A stretch of 64,000 nucleotides of DNA from Symbiodinium natans (lineage: Eukaryota > Sar > Dinophyceae > Suessiales > Symbiodiniaceae): NCBI GenBank assembly GCA_905221605.1, contig CAJNDS010002320.1:237440-301439 (forward strand), written 5' to 3'. The position numbers and the translations under genes were made by a program. The notes below the pieces were generated by a model. That model was not told the DNA's origin, did not search any database, and saw nothing but the letters and a program-made list of their open reading frames with translations. Below are positions 55,176 through 64,000 of the stretch, in pieces (the stretch's first letter is position 1; every line of letters starts with the position of its first letter).

Positions 55176-56587
55176 CCCGAAACCCTAAACCCTAAAACCC
55201 ACCCTAAACCCTAAAACCCTTTCTATTTGGGGTTCTACTTTTTGGATCCTCCAAGGGGTCTGGGCTTCTCTAGCGCGCCTTGTCACATGTGAGTTAACGC
55301 ACGCTTTGGGATGGAAGTAATGCAAGGGATCTGCTGTGATGTTTAGGTTTAGGGTTAAGGGCTTAGGGTTTAGGGTTTGGGGTTTAGGGTTTAGGGTTTT
55401 GCCAGTGTCAACCCTGGCACCCTTATCGCACATGGTCTTAAGGTGAGGGCTCCACTGACCCCAGCTGTTACAATCCCTCAACCCCTCCACGCGAAAACGC
55501 CCAGGCCGCCAAATGCCGAAAAACTCAACGCCCCAAACTCCAAGCCCTAAACCCTAAACTCTAAACCCTAAACCCTCAACCCTAAACCCTAAATCTCCCT
55601 CCCTAAGGCCTTCTGGGTCCTCATGGAGAGCAAACTTTCTCAACTAAACCCTGAAACCATAGCAAGGTCCCTCGACTCCAAGCCGCCAAACCCTGAAACC
55701 ACTAAGTTCACCGGATAGCCCCTAAACCCCAAACTCCAAGCCGTAAACCCTAAACTCTACACCCGAAACCCTAAACCCTAAACCCTAAACCCTAAACCCT
55801 AAACCTTCAACCCTAGGCAGAACCCCGGTTCGCGATACGCCCTTAGAGTACTCAGCCCTCACACGACCCTCGGGTGGACTCTGGTCCTACTGTCCTTAAC
55901 TTCGCACAGGTGGCAGGTCTCGGCCGCACGAGGTCTGCCTGACAAGATTATCAGCCAAGAGTGTCCCTAAACCCTAAACCCTAAACCCTAAACCCTAAAC
56001 CCTAAACCCTAAACCCTAAACCCTAAACCCTAAACCCTAAACCCTTCTAGGTGTTTTGTGTGGGACTCATGGGTTGTCTGGGGTTGCCGAAGGTATTTCC
56101 GGTCTCCCTTGGCAGCAACACGAGCAAAGATGTGTTGACCGTGGCGTACGGCTGTCGGGCTGCAGGGTTTAGGGTTTAGGGTTTAGGATTTAGGGTTTAG
56201 GGTTTAGGGTTTAGGGTTTGGGGTGTGGGTGTGGGGTGTGGGGTTTAGGGTTTAGGGTTTAGGGTTTAGGGTTTAGGGTGAAGATGTGAGCGTTCGGGTC
56301 TCAAGGTTTGAAGGGTGCCGCCTTTTCACTGGTCTCTAGGCTGGTCAGTTCATCAAGACATCAGGGACATGCGACTGTCTTTACAGGGCTTCACAGGCGG
56401 TATCCCTAAACCCTAAACCCGAAACCCCAAACCCTAAACCCTAAACCCCAAACCCCCAACCCTAAAGCCTAGACCCTAGACCCTAAAGATCGGGTCGAAG
56501 GCTGGTGGTGGTTCCTCATGATAGAGGCAGGGCTGAGGCAACCTGATTGATGAAACACGAATCCTTAGGCTAAAATAGCCCCAAAAC

Positions 56588-56635
56588 CTTATTTTAAAAA
56601 CAAGGCTTTTGGGCCCAAAAAGCCTTGAAATAAGA
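56588..56635. repeat. Small foldback with GGGCCC centre
   Basis: CAAGGCTTTTGGGCCC is followed by its imperfect mirror AAAAAGCCTTG, flanked by CTTATTT and AAATAAG. It can form a long hairpin. Confidence 0.65.
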
Positions 56636-56652
56636 GGCCTCGGAGCCTTAGG

Positions 56653-56785
56653 ACCCTAAACCCTAAACCCTAAACCCTAAACCCTAAACCCTAAACCCTA
56701 AACCCTAAACCCTAAACCCTAAACCCTAAACCCTAAACCCTAAACCCTAAACCCTAAATCCTAAACCCTAAACCCTAAACCCTAA
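56653..56785 (+). repeat. Pure internal CCCTAAA tract
   Basis: About 19 CCCTAAA units with a single CCCTAAAT variant, in the C-strand orientation. Confidence 0.95.
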
Positions 56786-57289
56786 AGCTAGCTACCTTGA
56801 CAGGGGCACGCAGCGGACTTGTGCAGCTTTCTGGCGCAAGGCATTCTGCCGGTGCGGGAGCCCAGGATCCATCGCTAGACACCCTGAAGGATCCATGTAC
56901 CCGTTTCGGGTTTAGGGTTTAGGGTTTAGGGTATATGACTATATCTACGTATACCCCAAGCCAACCCTGAACCCCAAAACAATTTGTACGGTTTACTCTA
57001 AAGTAGGGAAAGGAAAGGAAGTGCAAAGTGCAGATGGTGAGGCACGCCGCGCGCTGCAGCAGCCCCTGCGAGGCAGTCCCCGAGGCCGGGGGGGCTAGAT
57101 AGGGTTCAGGGCTTCTAGGGTTTAGGGTTTAGGGTTTGGGGATAGGGTTTAGGGTTCAAGGTTTAGGGTTTAGAGGGTAGGTTTGAGGGTTTTAGGGAAA
57201 GCTGGAGTTGTCCATGCAACATGGAAGTGCAAAGATGTGTTTTGCATCGGAGGCTGTTGTGCAATGCTTACCTTGCTTCCCAGGCCCCT

Positions 57290-57632
57290 GGGAGGATCCA
57301 ACAAATAGAGCCCCCCAAAGAGTACCCTATACTACCATCGGGGCATTCTTAGGAACGCTTAAGGGGACCTAGTTTTTGGATTAGCTTACTTTCGTTTCGT
57401 TGCTGCATCGGATCAAGCCGTTTCAAGCTTCGCCTCTGCTTTCATCAACCTCGAGCTCCTGGCACCCGCCGGGTCGCGAGTTTCTGGAGCAGCAGCCTGG
57501 AAAAGCATTGGCCCCCAAACTTCTGGGAGGATCAAAAAACACATCCCCTCAAGGGTTCCTAGCAACGACCCAATAGTAGTGCAGGGTACTACCTGTGGGG
57601 CTCTATTTTTTGGATCCTCTCAGGGGTCTAAG
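57290..57632. mobile_element. Foldback family D, copies 2 and 3
   Basis: Two related elements (57290-57395 and 57515-57632) share GGATCCAA/TTGGATCC-like ends, the CTATTTTTTGGATCCTC arm and an inner TACCCTATACTACC or its reverse complement. The two lie in opposite orientations about 120 nt apart. Confidence 0.6.
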
Positions 57633-58635
57633 GGGTGGTGTGCTGCGCAATTGAACCGATAGGCGTTGTGATGACTTCCGACAGAGTTTTTACCCTAAAC
57701 CCTACCCCCTAATCCCTAACCCTAAACCCTAAACCCTAAACCCCAAACCCTAAACCCTAAACCCTAAACCCTAAACCCTAAACCATGAGGATGCCTGCGC
57801 CTAACCATGAGTTTGTCCTCACACCAAGGTCGCCATGCAGTCATCTTCAGAGGACAGGAAGAACCTTGGCAGCCCAGTGGTGCCCTTTACCCTCTTTTTT
57901 GTTCTGGCTTTCCCCTATAAGGTAACCCTAAACCCTAAACCCTAAGCCCTAACCCCTAAACCCTAAACCCTAAACCCATTTTAGTATGGTTACTGGGCTA
58001 CCAAGGAACGATCAAGCAGCGAATGCTGCAACACCACCTTCATCCCCTCGTCCTTGCACCCAAGAAGAGCTGCTGAAGCGGCCTTCTGCCTGGGTGTAGG
58101 GTTTAGGGCTTGGGGTTTAGGGTTTAGGGCTTAGGGTTTAGGGTTTAGGGTTTAGGGTTTAGGGTGTATTGCCAGACCAGTGGGCTTCTTAATGTCTTAA
58201 GAGGTTTTGGATTCCGAAGTAGGGGAGGGACATGGACGGCATGGCAGCAGGCGGGTAACTAGACCGGAAAGCATTAATAAGCAACCTGAACAACGGCAGG
58301 TCTGCAGGCGGCTTCAGAGAAAGAGCTGGGTGTAGGGTTAAGGGTTTAGGGTTCAGTGTTTAAGGTTTAGGGTCATGTGGTGGGCATGTCTACCGCAATG
58401 CTATGTGTCAGGCAGGGTGCTGTACTGGAAATGCGGCGTCAATAAGTCTCCCGGTAAAATGTCATGTGCTCCAATGTTGCCTTCACAAGCCAGAGCAATT
58501 GTGCCAAAGCACCTTTGCGGTTGCAGGGTCACTGGTTTGCTGCTCATTGTGGGGCGACCTGGGCCATTGGAAAGCTCAAGCCCTTGTCGCGAAACGGCTG
58601 CACACCTTCGTGCATACCGCTGGAAAAGCTTAGAT

Positions 58636-58743
58636 TACTATTTGCTTAAGAACCACCGCAAAATAGAAGCATATTCTTGCTTCTAAGGGCAATATAATCT
58701 TTTTTGTTCTTTCATTTTTTGGGGGGTTCTTAAGCAAATAGTA
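58636..58743. mobile_element. Foldback family E
   Basis: Perfect 19-bp terminal inverted repeats, TACTATTTGCTTAAGAACC at 58636-58654 and its reverse complement at 58725-58743. A TTTTTTGTTCTTTCATTTTTT-like spacer lies inside. A weaker relative with GGTTCTTAAACAC lies near 1375-1470. Confidence 0.8.
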
Positions 58744-59022
58744 GTAGAGGGCTTGGGAGACTTTGGAGGGAACTAAGGGTCAGCCCTTTTGCCAACAGCC
58801 CTTCAAACCCCCAAAACCCCAAATCCTGTAGAGCCTAAGCTCCTAATAAGCAAAACCCTAAACCCTAAACCCCAAACCCTAAACCCTAAACCCTAAAGCC
58901 TAAAGCCCTAAACCCTAAATCCCTAGCTGACCTTGCGCCACGATACGAGGCCTGTTTCATCGGCACGGCTTTACCCCCAAGCGCTAAACCCGGAACCGCA
59001 GCAGGCTTTTGTGATTCACCCT

Positions 59023-59127
59023 AAGGATCCATGTACCCATATAGCATATACTTATAGGCCTTCAAGGGGGTTCCTATACGGCAGCTCTCGGGCGCAAGTG
59101 TATGCTATGTAGGTACATGGATCCTTT
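59023..59127. mobile_element. Foldback family B, copy 2
   Basis: Near-perfect ends: AAGGATCCATGTACCCATAT and, on the right, ATGTAGGTACATGGATCCTT. The body contains TATAGCATA and its inverse TATGCTATG. This is the most intact copy of the family. Confidence 0.8.
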
Positions 59128-59261
59128 GGGTTGGCTGAGGATCTTTGGCCCTACCGGTATGCCTCCAACGCCTCCAAAGTACGTGCCTGGGGCCCTTCGG
59201 CAGCAGCGAGCGGCACAAGCTGGAGTTGAGCAGTCGGCCCAGTGTTTCTCTTCAATTCCGG

Positions 59262-59376
59262 GCCTAAACCCTAAACCCTAAACCCTAACCCTAAACCCTA
59301 AACCCTAAACCCTAAACCCTAAACCCTAAACCCTAAACCCTAAACCCTAAACCCTAAACCCTAAACCCTAAACCCT
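59262..59376 (+). repeat. Internal CCCTAAA tract
   Basis: About 16 CCCTAAA units with one shortened unit, between unique islands. Confidence 0.95.
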
Positions 59377-59684
59377 CAAAAGCATGGAAAGCTCAGGACC
59401 TGCCAAAAAGGCACAAGGATCTTTTCCAACTGCCGCTGGATTGAAGGGGCGATGAAAGAGACGGACCCAATGGCCGCTCGATCAAATTTTAGGGTTTAGG
59501 GTTTAGGGTTTAGGGTTTAGGGTTTAGGGTTGGGACGGTCTAGTACTCTGAACCCTAAGCCCTAAATCCCAAAGCCCTGAAGGCCTGCCCAGGTGTTTGC
59601 AGGCGTAATCTTGAGGGGATTTTAGGGTTGAGGGTTTAGGGTTTAGGGTTTAGGACGCAGTTCCCAAGCTACTTCAGAGGTCGG

Positions 59685-59775
59685 AATAATTACGAAGAAT
59701 ATTCCTTTGTGGTCCCTGTATAACTATACTATAATACCCCCCCTCAAGCCCCATTCTAATTATCTAGGCCCCTAT
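59685..59775. mobile_element. AT-rich dispersed element, family H, copy 2
   Basis: Matches 1918-1990 in order: GGAATAATTACGAAGAATAT, GGTCCCT, AACTATACTATAAT, C-run, TTCTAATTAT. Confidence 0.55.
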
Positions 59776-60232
59776 GGTACACCCCGAGCCTTCTTGTGAC
59801 AAATGTGCACCTTCAGGGTCCTAAACCCTAAACCCTAAACCCTAAACCCTAAACAATAAACCCTGAACCCTGAACCCTGAACCCTAAACCCTAAACCCTA
59901 AACCCTAAACCCTAAACCCTAAACCCTAAACCCTAAACCCTAAACCTTACAATTTGTGCTGCCAAATCCGAAAACATTGCGGGTTTTCCTAATCTCCCCC
60001 TCAAGGGCGCACGTGCCCATGTAGTAGGTATATGGGACCTAATGCTAGTGTACAGGGAGCCTGAACCCTGAACCCTGAACCCTGAACCCGAAACCCGAAA
60101 CCCGAAACCCTAAACCCTAAACCCTAAACCCTAAACCCCAAACGGCCCAAGTAGAATACCATACGGGTGCGTGGACCCTTCGGCCCGTAGCAGCGGTTTC
60201 GTGGTACTTATTAACCGCTTGTAACTGTACTT

Positions 60233-60545
60233 ACTTGAAGGTTCATGGTACTTACTAACCAGTTTTGACTGTACTAATAACTCTACTTACAATACCCCTA
60301 AAGGGCCTTATAGGGGTTATCCCACTTATAAGTAGGGTTATTTGCCCAGTTATAATTGGTTAGTAAGTACCATGAACCTCCAAGTAGGGTTACAACAAAA
60401 CTCCTTAAGTGCGCTGAGATGGTTGTAAGTACCGTTATGAGTACACCCAGATAACTAGAGGCGTACTCATCACGGTACTTCTCTCCATATCAGGGCGCTT
60501 AAGGAGTGAGTTGGTTAATAAGTACCATGAGCCTCCAAGTAGCAT
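60233..60545. mobile_element. Foldback family A, intact copy plus nested relative
   Basis: 60233-60386 has long terminal inverted repeats (GGTTCATGGTACTTACTAACC left, GGTTAGTAAGTACCATGAACC right; only cores quoted). A second arm set at 60387-60545 has CTCCTTAAGTGCGC/GCGCTTAAGGAG and GAGTACACC/GGCGTACTC pairs and ends in the family A right terminus, as if one copy inserted into or recombined with another. Confidence 0.75.
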
Positions 60546-61879
60546 CGGGGCTTCTGAGGAGCCTGTGGCTTGAACGCTTAGGACCTGCACCAGGTCATCA
60601 GCAACAGCATCTTGGGGAAACTTTGGGAATCGTGTTTTTTTTTTTTATGTTTGCGTGCTATAGTTCCTAAGAAACAGCTGACGTTGTCATGTTTGCTAGG
60701 GCTTAGGGCTTAGGGCTTAGGGCTTAGGGTTTAGGGCTTAGGGTTTAGGGTTTAGGGTTTAGGGTTCAGGGTTCAGGGTTCAGGGTTCCAAGTTCAGTCA
60801 AGGCATCCTAACCTGCCGAATGCGTGGTGGCTGACCGGCTTACGCCACGCATGTTGAGGTCGGGTCGTTGCTTGATTGCGTCAGTGACTGGCGCGAAAGC
60901 CAGGTTGCTGCCAAGAGGAAATGGTTTAGGGTTTAGGGTTTAGGGTTTGGGGTTAAGGGTTTGCCTCAGCAACACTGCAATGCATCATCCGCCGCATGTT
61001 TCGCTCCAAACTCGTCTTCGCTCCATACTAGTCTTGCCAGCTGTCAGCTGCACGATCCATACCTGCCGAAGCGATTTCCTCTTGCCAGGGCTTGTTCTTT
61101 GGCCAAATGTTTTGGCCTGATGCTTGTCTGTTGCCTCAGAAGCAAGGTCACGGGGTCTGAGCAAGCCGTCCGAAGATTTTGTACACCTAGTTGTGTGCAG
61201 TTTCCGCGCATCAGATCCTTGTGCTGTCCTCGCATCTCATCCAGCAAGCATCACACTGTTTTTTATGCAACTTGTTGCTGCACTGGAGCTTGCGCTTGTG
61301 CAAACCGGGCTGTAATCGGTTTCAACTTCCGCCGAGTTCTAGTGCAAACAGCTACTCTGGTTCAAACCCAAAACCCCAAAACCCCCAAAAGCAGTTGGCT
61401 GCTCTGCGCCCTAAAAAGTCTAACGTTGGCAAAAGCACGAGAGCAACGTCAGAGCGGAGTTGTAAACTTCCAGTGACTACTTGAACAGCCCCTATAGAGA
61501 GTTCTGCACTTCGCGCGCTCCGGAGCGCCCACATTTGACGCACGATGACTGCGGCCGGCTGTCGGTTTTAAGGTTTAGGGTTTAGGGTTTAGGGTTTAGG
61601 GTTTAGGGTTTTGGATGGCACGAACTTTCTCGCATGTCCGTATTGCTTCTTCGTAGTTAAATCTGCCGTTGTCTTAAGATCCCCATCCATGTGGCTTTGG
61701 TTCTTTCTCATCGGAAGGCGGTGGAGTTTAGGTGGCCCTCTCCGCAGCATATGATCCCCTAAAGCCTATAGCCTAAAACCCTAAGCCCTAAGCCCTAAGC
61801 CTTAAGCCCTAAGCCCTAAGCCCTAAGCCCCAAGCCCTAACCCTCTCTATCACATATTCATTTAAAGCTTAAAGGCCTT

Positions 61880-62165
61880 AATGGGCATTGCCATGCCCAC
61901 TTGTTTTTTTTGCAATGCCCACTTGGTGTTTTACCATGCGAACTTGGTTTTCTAGCATGCCCACGGCAAATTTACCAAAATGCCCTTGTGAAAATGGGCA
62001 TGGTGCAGTTTTCCGTGGGATGGTAAATTTCTCTGTGGGCATGGCAAAGTTTGCCGTGGGCATTGGGGAGGTGCCCACGGCCAACTTTACCATGCCCACG
62101 TCAAAATGTACCATGCCAACACAAAACTTTGACCATGCCCACAAAAGCCTGTACCAAGATGCCCT
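61880..62165. repeat. Degenerate GCCCACGGCAAA-type repeat in both orientations
   Basis: About ten units of roughly 25-30 nt built around ATGCCCAC-GCAAA-TTTACC. The first and last groups are in one orientation and the middle units (61996-62062) are inverted (TTTGCCGTGGGCAT). The open frames across it translate only the repeat. Confidence 0.8.
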
Positions 62166-62419
62166 TCGGTAGACCTTTCCCCGAGCATAGAAAAGTTTGC
62201 CGCACCGTAAACCCTAAACCCTAAACCCTAAACCCTAAACCCTAAACCCTAAACCCTAAACCCTAAACCCTAAACCCTAAACCCTAAACAACTTTCCCGG
62301 GGCCTCCCTGGGATGGGCTGTCCCGGGGCCCCCCCGCCCAGGACGCTCCGGGGTCCCGGGACCCCCAACATGCGTGCTTATGATTTCATGAAGTTGAAAC
62401 CAAAATATTTTCCCAAGAT

Positions 62420-62570
62420 TAATCACCTCCCCCTATTATTAAACACCCCCCTACCCCCTAATATTAAATACCCCCCATTATAGTTATATTATAGTATATT
62501 TGGGGGGGGATTTTAATATTAGGGGGTAGGGGGGTGTTTAATATTAGGGGGAGGGGATTATTTCGAAACC
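62420..62570. mobile_element. Large foldback with C-rich/G-rich arms
   Basis: The left arm contains CCTCCCCCTATTATTAAACA then CCCCCCTACCCCCTAATATT. The right arm mirrors it (AATATTAGGGGGTAGGGGGG then TGTTTAATATTAGGGGGAGG). The arms are about 55 nt and almost complementary, around a TATAGTTATATTATAGTATA centre. Confidence 0.85.
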
Positions 62571-62752
62571 AGAGTAGCGAGCTGAACTAGTGAATGCTTG
62601 AACTTGAGATACTGAAACCTAAACCCTAAACCGTAAACCCTCAACCCTAACCCCCAAACCCTAAACCTTAAACCCTAAACCCCAAACCCTAAACCCTAAA
62701 CCCTAAACCTGCAACACTGGGTTCGTCTTCGGGTGCACTAGACCCCCCATAT

Positions 62753-62881
62753 ACTTGGAGGTTCACGGTACTTATTCACCAGTTGTAGCTGTACTTATAA
62801 CTGTACTTGTAACCATATTGCGGCACTTAAGGGGCTTATAAGTGGGTTATTAGTACAGCAATAACTGGTTACTAAGTACCC
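62753..62881. mobile_element. Foldback family A, copy 3
   Basis: The left end, CTTGGAGGTTCACGGTACTT, and a shortened right end, AACTGGTTACTAAGTACC, enclose the GGCACTTAAGGGGCTTATAA core also seen at 238-357. A further solo right end lies at 63026-63056. Confidence 0.7.
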
Positions 62882-63372
62882 CTAAACTCTAAACCCTAAA
62901 CCCTACACCCCAAACCCTAAACCCTAAACCCTAAACCCTAAACCCTAAACCCTAAACCCTGAACCCTAAACCCTAAACCCTAAACCCTAAACCCTGAACC
63001 CTAAACCCTAAACCCTAGACCCGATTCCCCTAAGTACCATGAACCTCCAAGTAGCGCGGTCTAGGAACGTGTGAGCTGTTGGCCAAGGAAGCCTGACTCA
63101 CCAGTTCCTAGGACCCAAAGTCGGGTTTAGGGTTTAGGGTTTAGGGTTTCGGGTTTAGGGTTTAGGGTTTAGGGTTTCGGGTTTAAGGTAAGGGTTTAGG
63201 GTTTCGGGCTACTAGGACCCAGAGAAGGCCCCTGTTTGCTTTTTTAAAGGGTTTAGAGTTCCTTCTAAGCCCCTTTAAACCCCGAAATGGGGGCACCCGT
63301 TTCTTGTTTATTCCTGGGTTTTCCGACTTCTCGCCGAGGCCAGCTGCGGTGTCCGCAACGTTTCAATACCGT

Positions 63373-63470
63373 AAGGGTCCATGTACTTCATTATTGTGTA
63401 CTTGGGTTTTGAAGTCCCTAAATAGGAGTTCAAGGCCCAAGTATTCCCTATCTAGGTACATGGACCCTTA
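63373..63470. mobile_element. Foldback family B, copy 3
   Basis: The ends are AAGGGTCCATGTACTTCATT and GGTACATGGACCCTT. The body contains TACTTGGGTTTTGAAGTCCC with a diverged inverse. The G/C change inside the end motif is matched on both ends. Confidence 0.75.
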
Positions 63471-64000
63471 GGGACATGCCATGTATATAGACCTCCCCGA
63501 ACAGCTCCACTCGGTAGGCCCTTGCGACATTTCATCGTTTTCTCTTAAACCCCAAACCCTAAACCCTAAACCCTAAACCCTAAACCCTAAACCCTAAACC
63601 CTAAACCCTAAACCCTAACCCCTAAGCCCTAAGCCCTTAGCCCTTAGCCCTAAAACCTTAAATCCCCCTTAGCCCCAAAACCTAAAGCCCAAGCTGGGCA
63701 TCATCTTCTCTCAAGCCCTAGATCCGAAACCCTAAACCCCAAACCCTAAGACGGGTCTAAGAGGATCATCTTCAGGAATGTGTTTCCTTTGTGGTGCTTT
63801 ACTGTAACTTTAGATCTTTACCCTTTGTGGGTTTATTGGGTTTCTTAATAAGGCAGCTAAAAGTTTAATTTATAGCTCCCCTCCTGAGTGCAGCCAAGTT
63901 TCAGTGGGGTTTAAGGGCCATCCTAGTCTAGGAAGTGTCGGGAATCAATGACATCAGGGAACCCGCTGGCGATTCAAAGTCCTCAAAATCGCCAATGGTG

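Larger units (their letters stand above)
48080..64000. other. Right flank: telomere-like repeat mosaic with foldback elements and exon-like islands
   Basis: Similar in style to 1-9240. Main tracts: 49352-49440, 49578-49655, 50880-51030, 51147-51320, 51386-51508, 51705-51850, 53047-53145, 53612-53840, 53965-54064, 55968-56045, 56165-56280, 56653-56785, 57695-57785, 59262-59376, 59818-59948, 62207-62290, 62890-63020 and 63545-63625, in mixed orientation. Exon-like islands include 49500-49580, 51069-51145, 51885-51945, 54500-54585 and 57825-57897. The rest is foldback elements and unique filler. AGTCG is rare. Confidence 0.75.

Noticed and set aside
61878-62172. Repeat-encoded short proteins on both strands
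   Set aside because: Both frames only translate the GCCCACGGCAAA-type repeat.

Overview
The window looks like nuclear DNA of a dinoflagellate. The lineage is inferred from several features together. Plant/dinoflagellate-type TTTAGGG telomeric repeats are scattered internally. All recognisable genes lie on the + strand. The introns are short and often non-canonical: several resolved ones are GC-AG, one is best read as GA-AG, and their ends often share a few bases. The gene families recognised include a multi-exon cytosine-5 DNA methyltransferase and a zinc-finger/hAT-like family that I recall as expanded in dinoflagellates. I cannot name the species.

Layout. Positions 1-9,240 and about 48,100-64,000 are a mosaic of telomere-like tracts in both orientations (CCCTAAA and TTTAGGG with variants), several foldback/MITE-like families and GC-rich exon-like islands 50-120 nt long. 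Some islands end in good splice signals, so parts of these flanks may be introns made largely of telomeric repeat. Positions 9,240-48,080 form a different domain. It is gene-bearing, transcribed left to right, and strongly enriched on the + strand only for the pentamer AGTCG.

Genes, in order. An unknown Trp/Gln-rich and Lys-rich protein (gene A, 10.6-12.4 kb). Two paralogous low-complexity proteins (B1 at 13.6-14.7 kb, B2 at 20.2-22.3 kb) that differ by one precisely placed intron. Unassigned exons at 15.9-16.5 and 17.6-18.9 kb. A C5-DNA methyltransferase (26.4-28.2 kb). Two full-length paralogs of an unknown family with an acidic tail (gene C, 29.1-32.4 kb; gene D, 32.9-36.3 kb). The tandemly duplicated 3' end of gene D (35.8-38.6 kb). 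A large zinc-finger/hAT-like gene (gene E, 38.6-46.3 kb) whose second intron-side half is separated by a 3.3-kb GC-AG intron holding a foldback element.

Most unusual signals. (1) Two tandem 97-98-nt arrays, each of about six consecutive 5-bp-stem hairpins, with a double compensatory change between copies (9.45-9.69 kb). (2) The strand-biased AGTCG signal. (3) Telomeric repeat used as intron or intergenic filler, with head-to-head junctions. No tRNA, rRNA, CRISPR or spliced-leader gene was recognised. Exon boundaries are by eye: those given to the base rest on frame and paralog agreement, and others are approximate.
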